From: Eukaryota sp. TZLM1-RC
Taxonomy: Eukaryota > Metamonada: BaSk clade
Reading direction: 5' to 3'
Assembly: GCA_040285825.1 (NCBI GenBank)
Contig: JAUPSS010000007.1
Coordinates: 210,501-274,500, forward strand
DNA length: 64,000 nt
The position numbers were made by a program, and so were the translations under genes. This document shows, piece by piece, positions 20,690 to 30,918 of this stretch. Position 1 is the stretch's first letter, and every line of letters begins with the position of its first letter. The notes beneath the pieces are model-generated. The model saw only the letters and a list, made by a program, of their open reading frames with translations, did no database searches and was not told the DNA's origin.

Positions 20690-21883
20690 ATGGCATGCAA
20701 ACTGCGGTCATCTCTTCTGAAAGAACTCATGGACAGGGACAGAAACGCCCTTTCTTCTGCTCTGTCTGATCTAGAAGCAACTAAGAAGAACAATGAGGAC
20801 CTTCGTGCCCAGTACACTGCCCAAGAAGCTAAACTTCTGAAAATGCAAGAAGAACTAGAATCTGCTCAGGAAAACAATCGGAATCTGTCTGCATATATCC
20901 CTCTGCTACGGAAAACTGTTGAGGTAAAACAAGATGAATTTGCACAAGCTGAGTCATCCTTCAAGGAACAACTCGAAGATTTGCGCTTTCAGAACAACCA
21001 GCTTCTCGCTCGTAATGTCGAGTATGAAAAGCAGTTGAGTGATGCGAATAAGCTTTCATATGATTACCAAGAAAGTCTCTATGTTGCTCAAACTGAACTC
21101 GAACACGCAAGGAGAGACTTAAAGAAAAGTCGAACTGAGAACCAAACCTTAAGGATGATGATAGAAGAGCAGCAAGGAGCTACTTCTTCTCATGATTTGG
21201 TTGAAAATGCACTTGAACCCATCCACAATGACTTTTACGCTCCTGTCCAAATGCAAGCCGGTGCAAAGCGAAGATCAGGTCATATCCTAACGAATCTTGC
21301 TTCAGCAAATGATTTACTGAATGATTCTTTTGTGGAACCTCAAACTCATGAGGACGATTTTGATGCTGGTAATCAAGCCAACCAAAAACTGTCTCAGCTT
21401 GTCTCCATTTTAAAGAACTTCGAAACCCCTCATTTCAAGGTGCTCTTGATTCTTGCTATTCATTTACCAATGCCACTATCTCAAATAGTATCTTTCAAGA
21501 TAAACGACATTTTTGACAAGAAAACGAAAAGTTTTGTTAGTTTGCAACATGGCAAGAAATTTATCAATTTGAATGAAATGCACCCAGTGTTTAAAAGACC
21601 ACTTACAATTTGGTTTTGCGAAAAACAACCAAGTGAGAAGTTCCACAATGCCTTTCTGTTTCCTGCCAGTAAACACATCAAAGCTGCTGGAAAAAGAAAA
21701 GTAGTTCAAAGTCGCCATTTGAAGGGAGCTACGGCATGGTGCCGAATCCAGAAGGTTGGTAAAACTGTTGGGTTCAAGTTGGATGTAAAATGGTTGAGGG
21801 ATTTTGGTGAATTAGTGAATAATACTGAGGTTATTTCATTATTTACTACTGAAATTGAAGATGCTTTGGATGATCTTATTTAG
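20690..21883 (+). CDS. Coiled-coil protein with tyrosine-recombinase-like C-terminus
   Basis: 397 aa, single exon. Residues about 10-165 are a long heptad-rich coiled coil (EELESAQENNRNLSAY and similar). A linker follows, then a compact domain at about 230-397. That domain follows the tyrosine recombinase/phage-integrase order: ILAIHLPMPLSQIVSFKINDI matches the GLRxSEL-W-DI helix pair, a beta hairpin KSFVSLQHGKKF follows, then PL with FLFPASK, and finally KWLRDFGELV where HxLRH would stand. The first catalytic Arg is Pro, the Glu is Gln, the His is Lys, and no nucleophilic Tyr is obvious. If the match is right it is a dead, DNA-binding derivative, as in crypton-derived proteins. Coiled coil: seen. 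Recombinase fold: inferred. Confidence 0.6.
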   Translation: MACKLRSSLLKELMDRDRNALSSALSDLEATKKNNEDLRAQYTAQEAKLLKMQEELESAQENNRNLSAYIPLLRKTVEVKQDEFAQAESSFKEQLEDLRFQNNQLLARNVEYEKQLSDANKLSYDYQESLYVAQTELEHARRDLKKSRTENQTLRMMIEEQQGATSSHDLVENALEPIHNDFYAPVQMQAGAKRRSGHILTNLASANDLLNDSFVEPQTHEDDFDAGNQANQKLSQLVSILKNFETPHFKVLLILAIHLPMPLSQIVSFKINDIFDKKTKSFVSLQHGKKFINLNEMHPVFKRPLTIWFCEKQPSEKFHNAFLFPASKHIKAAGKRKVVQSRHLKGATAWCRIQKVGKTVGFKLDVKWLRDFGELVNNTEVISLFTTEIEDALDDLI

Positions 21884-22409
21884 TTGTTATTGTAAATTTG
21901 GAAAAGTAATGTTTAGAGAATTTTTTTAATGTGGATACATAAGCAAAATAACATTAAATAAACCACAATTTTTTATAAAGTTAGTTTTGCTGGGAATTTC
22001 TGAGTTCTTTTTTCAAATGATGATTGGATTATTACAATAAATTTCTACTACTAGATTGTTCACTAAAACATAATTTAAACATCTACATCCACCCAAATAA
22101 AAGCAGTGAGAAAGATTCGAACAGATTGAAACTCATCTTTTTTTCAGATTCTATGTTAACCATACACAATTGATAACAGTTGCAACAAAGCAGTTGCAAC
22201 ATTCAAACTACGTTTCAACAATTGTTATTATAGTCCATAAGTGACGCTGGCAGCGACACTGCTTTAATTATGACATTAAATGCAATAATATTATGAATTA
22301 AGGAGCCCTTGCTTAGACAAACACTGTCATTACACAAATTTGGTTTTGATGATAGAGCAGTTAAACCTCTGGCAACGGTGCAAATGACACTTTGATTCAA
22401 AGAAGAAAA
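21884..22409. other. Intergenic
   Basis: AT-rich 3' flank of the coiled-coil gene. Nothing further seen. Confidence 0.5.
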
Positions 22410-22790
22410 TTTTATCATGTAGATGCTCTTGAATTTCAAGCGAATAAAAAACATTGAAAATATGACAAAGATATCGAAAAGCTAATGCTGATAGAAACAG
22501 ACCACATGTTGTTATTCCTTTCCCATTTTCTATAAACGGAAAACTATCAGTAGACGCAGGAACTTTTTTGATGATTGGCAAAAACTGGGTCAACAAAAAA
22601 CGATGAAAAGATTTGACACCTTTTCGTGGCGATCGCCAATTTAGCTAGAATAATCAAGACTACTTCGGTTCTTTTACCGAGTAAGAGAAGCAATGGTGAG
22701 AACAGAAGCAGTTCAGGATCTTGTAGAGGAAATCTTGTTTCATTAATTAAAGTCTCATTAGTTCTGATTTAATTCTCCTTCAGTAATGGA
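22410..22790 (+). pseudogene. Decayed coding relic, copy 2 of the 13.3-kb family
   Basis: It aligns in opposite orientation to 13240-13720. Shared landmarks are GAAAATATGACAAAGATAT, GCTAATGCTG, CCTTTCCCATTTTC, GATGAAAAGATTTGA and GTAGAGGAAATCTTG. Stops and frame changes are more numerous than in copy 1. Confidence 0.45.
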
Positions 22791-23342
22791 CTCAATTTGT
22801 TATCATTAGCATTAAGAACAGCATTATTTGAATTGTGAAACAAATGCAAAATCATTTAAAATTTGCACATTGGTTTCAAGAGCCAACCATTGAAATTGAA
22901 GTTTTTATATTCAAGTTTAAAAAAAGAAGAAGAGGTGTTGTTTCACACAGTCATTGAAAAACAAACTTTTACAACTAAAATTTGTGTTCGCTATTATCAG
23001 TTAGAGCTACTTTGAAATAGGTTATCTGTAGGGGAACAATTAATCACAAATGAACCACTACTTGACACTTTAATTTTTTTCTCTTTATTTGTGAAGGTAG
23101 TGGCGGCAAAATAGTCTATTTAAGTCAACGATTCTCAGAAAATTCAAGAATGATGGAAATTGAGGGAATCCTTTGAAACAAACGTGGACAGGGCAAATTT
23201 TCTCCTTTGCCATGATATCATAACGTAATGTCGATGTATACTCTGAAATAGAGCTGATTACAGTGACATTGAATTAAAAACCAAAAAGCAAAAAGCCAAC
23301 AATTTATAACTAAAAATATGGAATAAAAATGAAACCATTTCT
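22791..23342. other. Intergenic
   Basis: No gene or repeat recognised. Confidence 0.45.
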
Positions 23343-25310
23343 TTATTTTTGGCAAGGCTGGCCACAGAAAATAACATTCAAATACCTTTCAGCTGAATAC
23401 TGAATTATCCATGGAGACTGAGGCAATTTAACCAGATATTGATTCTCAAAAACTTGAACAGATTTAATTAAACCTGTATTAATAAGATTTGTAGGAAATA
23501 GCTCAGAATTTGCCAAACTTTGTTTATCAGGTTTAATCAATTAAAGGAATTTTAGCAAAGGAAAGTTTTGTTCAGTGATATTGGTGGGAAGACTCCAATG
23601 AATAACCAATTCCTTTAAGTTTGGTAATTGTATTTCAACACTAACAGAACTGAACAATTCTGCTTCCACTCTGACAATGGATTGAGGTATAGGTATTTGT
23701 CCTTCAAGTATTGCTCTATAAACACTATAAGATATGACTACCAACTCTTTTAATGATGTAAGATAGCTTAAATCAGTAACCTCAATAATGTCATGTATAA
23801 GCACTAACTTCACTAGTGAAGTGGGTAATTGTTCTACATTGAATCGATAATCAAGCTCCAGACACTTAAGTAATGATGAATGTGCCAAGTTAAAAAAGCT
23901 TCTACCAAATTTAGACCATCCACAAAGCTGAACAACCTCAAAAATTGGAAAAAATGACAATAATTGTGGATCATAATCAACACCATCATAGTAAACACCA
24001 AGTTTATTAATTCTAGTATTGGTTACTTTGGGACCATTGTAAGCAGTAGATAATCGTAATTGTAAATCACAAATATTTTCATTTGAATTCAAATCTAATT
24101 TTAATTCTAAGTTTGGAGGATCTTTTAGAAATTCAAAACAACTTACCACTTCTTTAGCAAATTTAGCCACTTTCTTGCTAATTAAACATTTGATATAGAA
24201 TCTGGCTTTTGTATAAGCATGGTGACCAAACAAGTATTTCAAATATTGTAAATATTCAAAGTAAATTTGAGAAATCAATCCACTAAACATTCTATCCAAA
24301 GGTTGTATCGGATATTGGAACCTTCCAACTACTTCTGAACCAAATACTTTGACAGGTTGTGGTCGATCAATCAAATCACCTGTACCTAATTGACCTCTAA
24401 AGTTCCTTCCCCAAGCCCAAACAGTGTTTTTGTTGTAGGCAAAAAGAAAGTCATGACCTACTGAAATACCTTCTATATTAGAGAAAGTTTCAAAATACAA
24501 CGGTTCTTGGATATCCTCATAAGCATTTGTTATTCCAAAGAAGATTCCCCATAAAAAAACTTTCTGACTATGATCAACAGCAGCATAAGTTTCAAACAAA
24601 AGATTAAATCCACTGAAAAATGAAACATTGGTTAAACCTAGAACTTTGGTGGGTTTATTATTGAAAGAGCCACCATCATCATCATTAAACAACCAAACAT
24701 CACCATTATTATCAATAACAAATAGTTTATCTTTCACCAATAATACAGCATTTTCCAATGGTGCTCTGGGAGTAATGTACTTGGTTACATCTATTTTAGT
24801 TGATTGATTCATATAACGAAATCCAATTTTAGTGTGTAAGAAGTCACCATTTGCAGAAATTTGCACAAATGAATCGCCAAACACAGAAATGAAAACAATA
24901 TTGTATCATTCTTGAATTAATTCAAATGGTTGATCATTTCCCCAAATAAGAAATTGGCCTTCTTGGGTCAAAGCAAATGAACAATTATCACCACTATAGA
25001 TTTCCTTAATGTTATAAGGAATGTTGATTAGTGTAATGGACAGTAATCTACTGGTTGAATTATTAATTTGATGGAGATTATTCGAACCCCAACCATATAA
25101 CTAACCTTCAGAAGAGAGGGCAAGTGAATGGTTACGGCCAACTGAAATGGATAAGATATTAGTTAAAGGTAGTTTGATTGGAAAATTGATTGAACTTGAT
25201 CCATTGTAAAGAACTTGGCCATAATCATTATACCCCCAAGCATAAACCTCACCAGAATAAGTGAGAATAACCCAAACCTACTGAAATGGAGTGAACCCCC
25301 ACTTCCCGAT
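23343..25310 (-). pseudogene. RCC1-repeat protein with leucine-rich tail, pseudogene
   Basis: Reading leftwards there are several RCC1 blades (SGEVYAWGYNDYGQVLYNG; LYGWGSNN; GQFLIWGND; VWAWGRNFRGQLGTGD), then a linker with an all-helical patch. Leucine-rich/FNIP-like repeats follow (SLVKLVLI, SLKELVVI, NLKELVIHW). The frame is broken by a frameshift near 25270, a TAG at 25101, a TGA at 24906 and a TAA at 23541, after which about 65 more codons continue in frame. The longest intact part is 24884-23541. RCC1 propellers usually act as Ran/Rab exchange or scaffold modules; this copy has probably lost function. The four lesions are not bounded by GT...AG of the size seen in this window. Confidence 0.65.
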
Positions 25311-25804
25311 CGATCGGGGGAGACAAAAAGTGGGGAGAATGGGATGAGTCTTGACGGATGAGAGAGTGGTTACTTAAATCAAGAAGAGTCGCACCATGTT
25401 GGAGCAGAGGCATTGACGCTATTCTTTGATTGAAGAATAGTAGGAGCATCGGGCAAAGAGATACGAGGAGGGTTTGTGTAATGTTGATAGTGACGTTCCA
25501 TTTGAGAACAAAAAGGTGTAGGACTATCACTACAGTGATGACAACCTTGATTGAGAGTCATTATTGCGTCAGAGATAGTAGTTGATAATAGTGTTGTCAA
25601 AAACATTCAATTCAGTCTGTTTTAAAAGGGACGATAAAACGTCAATTTTGGTGTTTGGATACTTTTCTCTTCCCCTTCCCTTCTCTCTTCAATTACTCTA
25701 TAAATTTCTATCATCAACTTTCTACCATCAACTGGATTGGCTTCACCAGTTGTGAGCAGTGAGCAATGTTAGAAATTCCAACATTGCCCTATATTCTAAC
25801 TTAG

Positions 25805-25944
25805 TGATGCCGATAGGCAGATGAACACACGAAGGAGAGAGAGAAATCTGTTGTTTATTAATAAAACTGATTCATAAATGAGTATCACGTCATCAGTCGA
25901 AATACAAAAAAACCTACTAATTCAATTTGAGTTCAACAACAACA
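25805..25944 (-). repeat. 3' LTR (140 bp)
   Basis: It differs from the 5' LTR by only a few bases and starts TG, ends CA in element orientation. Confidence 0.85.
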
Positions 25945-25966
25945 CTACTTTTTCCCACTTTTCTGA
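25945..25966 (-). promoter_or_regulatory. Polypurine tract of the LTR element
   Basis: On the minus strand AAAAGTGGGAAAAAGTAG directly precedes the 3' LTR, as expected for the plus-strand primer of LTR elements. Confidence 0.6.
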
Positions 25967-25985
25967 GGACAAATACAGTACTGGC

Positions 25986-26741
25986 TCAATAGAGGGAAGA
26001 TATGGGGTTTGTTAAACTCTTTGGTGCATCGTTTGTGTGACACAAATAATTTACCTCATGTTTGATTTTAGATGGACAATCGCGGGAGATGTGTCCAGGC
26101 TTGTGGCACTTGAAGCACGATTGATTTTTTAAATCCTGAGAGCGCCAAGAGGACCTCGTTTTAGTGCCAGCCGTACGTTCCACATCATTCACTGAGGTTT
26201 TGAAACCACGAGTCCATGAAGCAACCCTAGAGCAGTCCAACAGCTCATCAGTAGTGGTTTCGACAAGAGAGTGAAGATCTGGGAATACATCATCTCGAAT
26301 TCTCGCTAGTAGAGAACGTTGAAGCCCTACGGGAAGAATTCCTCTGGCAAATCGATTCAGAAAAGCTGTGTCTGGTAACTTCAGTCCGGAAGCCCTACTC
26401 TTTACCTGGAGGAAACGTCGCAGGTAACAGGACATACGTTCTCGGACGTCACCAATACGGACATCAAGCTTCAGTTCTGACATAGCCAGACTAAAATCTT
26501 CGTACGTGGCGAACGATACGACAGATTGAAGATGTCTAAGAAGAACATCGTCACTGGAAGAGACGTCGGATTTCTGGAGAGATAGGGACTCTAACAGAAA
26601 AGAATCGACCAAGAGTCTTGCTGGAACAAGCTCTTTCTTAGAAGTCACAGAAGAATAGATCTTCCACTCTTGTAGGAACAAGAGAACACTTTCAACTTTC
26701 ATGGAAGAAAGAGACGGGAGGTTGACAGAAGGAACAGTCAT
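25986..26741 (-). CDS. Gag-like nucleocapsid protein of the LTR element
   Basis: 251 codons. The helical first 200 residues include SFATYEDFSLAMSELKLDV and a capsid-like run of short helices. They end in a zinc knuckle CFKCHKPGHISRDC (CX2CX4HX4C). This composition is usual for retrotransposon Gag of the Ty1/copia or gypsy kind, which packages element RNA. The ATG lies about 25 bp after the 5' LTR, preceded by TTCTTATTTCAG, which could be an acceptor site. The frame is open, so the protein may still be made. Confidence 0.8.
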   Translation of the reverse strand: MTVPSVNLPSLSSMKVESVLLFLQEWKIYSSVTSKKELVPARLLVDSFLLESLSLQKSDVSSSDDVLLRHLQSVVSFATYEDFSLAMSELKLDVRIGDVRERMSCYLRRFLQVKSRASGLKLPDTAFLNRFARGILPVGLQRSLLARIRDDVFPDLHSLVETTTDELLDCSRVASWTRGFKTSVNDVERTAGTKTRSSWRSQDLKNQSCFKCHKPGHISRDCPSKIKHEVNYLCHTNDAPKSLTNPISSLY

Positions 26742-26767
26742 CTGAAATAAGAAGGGCCAATAATTAT

Positions 26768-26907
26768 TGATGCCGTTAGGCAGATGAACACACGAAGGAG
26801 AGAGAGAAATCTGTTGTTTATTAATAAAACTGATTCATAAATGAGTATCACGTCATCAGTCGAAATACAAAGAAACCTACTAATTCAATTTGAGTTCAAC
26901 AACAACA
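26768..26907 (-). repeat. 5' LTR (140 bp)
   Basis: It carries the presumed promoter of the element. A chance plus-strand frame runs through it into the flank and is not a gene. Confidence 0.85.
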
Positions 26908-26911
26908 TTAG

Positions 26912-28493
26912 AATTCGAAAACTAGTTCGGCGTACGTTCGGAATTCTGGCATTGGCGGTAAGTAAATCAATGCCATTATATCAACACCAAGAACAGATTT
27001 GCATTAAAAAAGACTTTAAAAGAATGTTTGAAATTATTGGGAGTTCACCAACAGTTTCACCAGGTGGCTGTCATTTGAAATATTGCAGTAATCTCATTAA
27101 TAAATAAACTCTACAATTGAAGAAAAAAACAATTCCTCATGCAAAAATAATAATTGAAAGTATGTATTTAACTTACAAATTCTTCAAGCGAGTGAACATC
27201 ATCTATTTCAAAACATGTTGAGGGTTATTCCCCAATTTCTATCAATTCAATGGGTTCACATTGATCTCATCTGAATGAAGAGCGTTATTAGGAATCTATG
27301 GAGTTTAAACTTGCAAGATGGTGGTCTAGTGAATTTCCACAACTAAAACATTCCACCACAGGATTCTTCTGACAATGGATTTAACCATCACAAAGAAACT
27401 AACTTTCCAGCTAACAAGACATTAGAGTTCATTGTAGCAATAATGTGAACACATTATACTGGTTTTGGTGCATTTGATCACACCTCAAGCAACCAAGAAT
27501 CAGTTGGTAAGTTTTCACAGAAGTCCCAAGATCTGTTGTTTGTTTCAACAAAATAATTGTGCAGTGATTCATTTAGCCATGATGTAAGCGAATGGATTAA
27601 AGATGTTCCAGATTAGAACTGAGTTGCATGTTATAGGTGAAGCCCGTCATGTCTAACGACGGTCAAAACAGGAAACAAGACAAAATTGTAAACTAAAAAC
27701 GATGTAAAAGTGATCTTGGATGGGTATACCATTTGGGAATTGGGTGTACCAGACGCAACTAAAAACATTATATTTATGTAAGTGAATGAAATGTGTGATC
27801 GGTTTTATATACTGCACATTGTATTTGATCCATGATCCTACACTCAGTAGAGTCCCCGAAAAGACATTCTGTTTCGACTTTTAATATATTAAAATATTAC
27901 ATTATTCAAAAATCTTTATTGTGTTAAATTGTTAATGCTTCAACATCTAGTACTTTTGTACAATGATGAGTCGTCGACTTCTGCAGCTCTTTAGAATTAT
28001 CCGGGCGTGGAAAAGACAAAATATTTTGTATACTTATGTGATTTAAACGTAAGATAACGGGTTTGCAAATAGTTAATACATCACACTCTTCCTCCACAGT
28101 TTGATTGCACACTTGGGACAATCTGGGATGACTAGATGAGGCTTAACCTCGTTAGCAGGGGTACATGCAGTAACGATGATTATTGAATGTAAGTTTGTGG
28201 GTCTTTATATGGGATGTTGAACCAGAGAATCTTGGAATGAATGCGTTTTGGGAGGATTAATACGAACATGATACACTGTTGGTATTTTGGAAGAAGTATA
28301 TAGCTTTTTAAATGACATTGATTTTACTGTGAGTGAAATGAAATTTAAGGATCTAGGGTGATATTCACATCTATTTGAGATGAAATGCCCAGTCTGAAAT
28401 TCTGAAATTCACTGTCCTTATTGATTTGGTATATGTCAATCAATTTGATCCAAAGATTGGTCGATCAGTCGAAACATCTAACATCATTCAAGA
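26912..28493. other. Intergenic, no gene recognised
   Basis: About 1.6 kb of AT-rich DNA with only short frames on either strand. Confidence 0.45.
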
Positions 28494-29513
28494 ATGTCGA
28501 CTTATAGAGTGATCAACCTCTTTCGTATCTCAAGATGTGCACCCATCTCTGATTTGTGGGCTAATGACTCCTTTGACTTCACCATCATTCATGGAGAGGA
28601 AAGAATTCCCGTCCATGAACGAGTTCTTGTTATTTGGTCTAAAGTCTTTCGCGGCTGGTTCCAGCATAGTGTAAAGGAATCGGACAAGCGTGAGGCAGAT
28701 CTATCAGAACATTCCTATTCAACAGACAGTCTACTTACCTTCCTAAAACTACTTTATTGTCAACAAGTGGTACTTGATGATGACAACGTTCTGATGGTTT
28801 ATAGATGGGCGCACTATTTCAATGTTGATGTTGTCATGGACAAGTGCGTAGCAATGATGAAGCAACTCTGGGTTAAGTCGGCAGAATGGGGAAGAGCTTT
28901 CATCCAGACTGTTATTGAAAATGATGATCATGATTTGATCGTCGCTGTTCATAAGAAAGAGCCATCTCAGCGACTTGCTGACACCCTTCCTGCTTTGTTA
29001 CTCGATTTGACAGATGAAATTCAATACCCACATGTTGCAGTAAAGTTTGTAGGGTCAACGGACGATCATGTTATGGACGATGGCAAATTCTATGTCAAGA
29101 TGTCCAAGCACTGTATTTACGGTTCAATTAAGCCTGCTTGGAGGTGCTTTGGCATCGTACAATTTAAATTTTGCATTGATATGATGCAAGGAAACGTTGC
29201 TTTGAGATTTACTGAGAACCAACCTCCACAACCACTTCAAAAAAGTTTTTCACTTTTTGGAACAGGACGCTCACACTCATTCCCAGATGCTTGCGAAACT
29301 GATATCACCCTCGTTTCCCTACAACATCCAGATTTCAATCAAGACAATTCAATAATATCTGATGAAAAGGACATTATTGCTGTGAAGGTTGTTTTTTATC
29401 AATTAACCATCAGTAATGTTAGAACGAAGCAAACTGAAACACGTTTTCGAACAGAATCAGGCATATTAGATTTCTGTCTCATTGGCTGCACTGTTCTTCG
29501 ACTTTTGGTTTGA
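28494..29513 (+). CDS. BTB/POZ-domain protein
   Basis: 339 aa, single exon. Residues about 18-125 form a BTB/POZ domain: DLWANDSFDFTIIHGEERIPVHERVL is the beta strand and A1/A2 helix signature, with the S-xx-F position in WSKVFRGWF and the closing LLTFLKLLYCQQV. BTB domains dimerise and often dock substrates on Cullin-3 ubiquitin ligases. A BACK-like helical stretch follows to about 190. The remaining 150 residues look beta-rich and match nothing I know. The start is the first ATG, about 25 residues before the domain. No introns are needed. Confidence 0.75.
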   Translation: MSTYRVINLFRISRCAPISDLWANDSFDFTIIHGEERIPVHERVLVIWSKVFRGWFQHSVKESDKREADLSEHSYSTDSLLTFLKLLYCQQVVLDDDNVLMVYRWAHYFNVDVVMDKCVAMMKQLWVKSAEWGRAFIQTVIENDDHDLIVAVHKKEPSQRLADTLPALLLDLTDEIQYPHVAVKFVGSTDDHVMDDGKFYVKMSKHCIYGSIKPAWRCFGIVQFKFCIDMMQGNVALRFTENQPPQPLQKSFSLFGTGRSHSFPDACETDITLVSLQHPDFNQDNSIISDEKDIIAVKVVFYQLTISNVRTKQTETRFRTESGILDFCLIGCTVLRLLV

Positions 29514-29998
29514 TTATTCAGGATGAACCTAGAACTTCATCATTTTGAAAATAAGCGAGAGTATTGCTGTTGGTGATGATAAAGAATATATTCTGCCATC
29601 CTTATATTGCATGATATGGTATGACAAGACAAAATGAAAGTGTTTTTGTCTTAATTTTCCTCGAAATGCGATGGTTTCATTATATAATAATAATAAACAA
29701 AATTTAGTTGAGATTTGCTAGATGTGATGGTTTCTAAATAATATATTACTATCATCTAGATAATTTTTTGAAAAACAGCTTCATATGTGAAACACTGTAA
29801 AGCCATTTGGTAATGAATTCGTTTCGATTCATTGAATATTGAAACAAATTGACTTATCAAGTCTAAGTTTATCTTTAGAGTAAAACAAAACAGGTTTTTA
29901 CGAAAGCTATCTCTATAAGAAAACAAACCGACAGATTTATTTCTAAAGGATAACAAAACCTAAAAGACACTGTACAAAAAGATATACAAATCTTCCAC
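29514..29998. other. Intergenic between convergent genes
   Basis: 3' flanks of the BTB gene and the secreted-protein gene; AT-rich, no feature. Confidence 0.5.
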
Positions 29999-30355
29999 TT
30001 ACTCCTTAATATGGGCCAAGAAACCATATGGACTTCTGAAAGCAATGCTACATCTAGGTTCACAGGAGACTTTGAAAGGAGAAACAAGAGACCATCTAAT
30101 GGTGACTGGAGCCTGTTGTCTACATTCTTTGAAGGAATACCTGATCATGCCAGTATCTGCGTTGAAGGAGACTTGTGCTCGACCGTCTGGAAGAAGAACT
30201 GTAGGAGGAGGTTGTTCCCAGTGACCTGAGATTTCTGTACCGTTAAGACGAGCAGTACAGGCAAGGTTAACTATTTTAATACCATTGGTGGCAGTGCAAG
30301 TGTAGACCAATAGAAGAAGGGCAATGACTTTGAAGAATTGATGGTTGCTTGTCAT
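29999..30355 (-). CDS. Small secreted cysteine-containing protein, unknown
   Basis: 118 aa with a clear signal peptide (basic N-end, VIALLLLVYTC core, cleavage likely after TATNG). The mature part is about 93 residues with four Cys (LAC, KEC, SCEPRC) and is predicted to be beta-rich, as in small extracellular beta-sandwich domains. It has one potential N-glycosylation site (NGT). I do not recognise a family and assign no function. The first ATG fits the signal peptide, so the start is fairly safe. Confidence 0.55.
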   Translation of the reverse strand: MTSNHQFFKVIALLLLVYTCTATNGIKIVNLACTARLNGTEISGHWEQPPPTVLLPDGRAQVSFNADTGMIRYSFKECRQQAPVTIRWSLVSPFKVSCEPRCSIAFRSPYGFLAHIKE

Positions 30356-30918
30356 TGAGAAATGGATAAATCAATTATTAAAATTGATTGTAATATTGTA
30401 AATACTGTTTGCTCAAATCATTCATTCACCAAAGTCAGCGTTATTGTGTTGGAGCTGCGTATAATTATCGTAAAATAGATGAATGTGTGGGTTGAATCTA
30501 CAATGAGGACATTAATAAGGGCATTGCGATACTTTTTTAAGTGAAGCAACCTCGAAATTGAAGATGCATTAATGGTGTTCAGCAATCCGTTGAGTTAATC
30601 AAATGTTCTGAGCAATATTTTCGCTTACTAAACAAAAGCATACACAAAAGAATGAACGCAAATTTGACTATAACAAATTACCTAGCTTGTTCAAAGTTTT
30701 CTTCTCGCAATGTTGTTGATAATTTAGTCAATGCGTAAGTATTATTCTTATCAAAAAACATTATTTCTAACACACAGCCACTTGATGCAGCAATTATAGT
30801 TGTTTACAAAAGTTTCCATTCAAGTCAGTGTTTAAGAATGTTGACACCGATAATTGAAGAATATTTGTGGTGAATCAGATGGTTTGTTGAGTGAAAATAT
30901 CACCTTCACCAATCTCTG
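30356..30918. other. Intergenic
   Basis: 5' flanks of two divergent genes. The duplication with the 7.4-kb region begins only at the RING gene start codon. Confidence 0.5.

Larger units (their letters stand above)
25805..26907 (-). mobile_element. Non-autonomous, gag-only LTR retrotransposon with 4-bp TSD
   Basis: Two nearly identical 140-bp LTRs (25805-25944 and 26768-26907), running TGTTGTTGTTG...GGCATCA on the minus strand, enclose 823 bp. The element is flanked by a perfect TTAG duplication (25801-25804 and 26908-26911). Downstream of the 5' LTR a TGGCCCTTC could be the primer-binding site; a polypurine tract abuts the 3' LTR. The internal part codes only for a gag-like protein; no protease, integrase or reverse transcriptase is present, so it needs a helper. 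Relatives: a decayed copy at 45423-46125 and a solo LTR at 53703-53843. The near-identical LTRs point to fairly recent insertion. Confidence 0.85.

Noticed and set aside
15655-25310. In-frame TAG, TGA and TAA in the eIF4G and RCC1 genes as evidence of a variant genetic code
   Set aside because: RFC1, the RING/B-box gene, the exchanger and the TLDc gene run for hundreds of codons without any in-frame stop and end in TAA, TAG or TGA; all three stops occur as lesions, with frameshifts as well.
26841-27107. 88-codon frame next to the LTR element
   Set aside because: It starts inside the LTR and runs into unrelated flank; no conserved feature.
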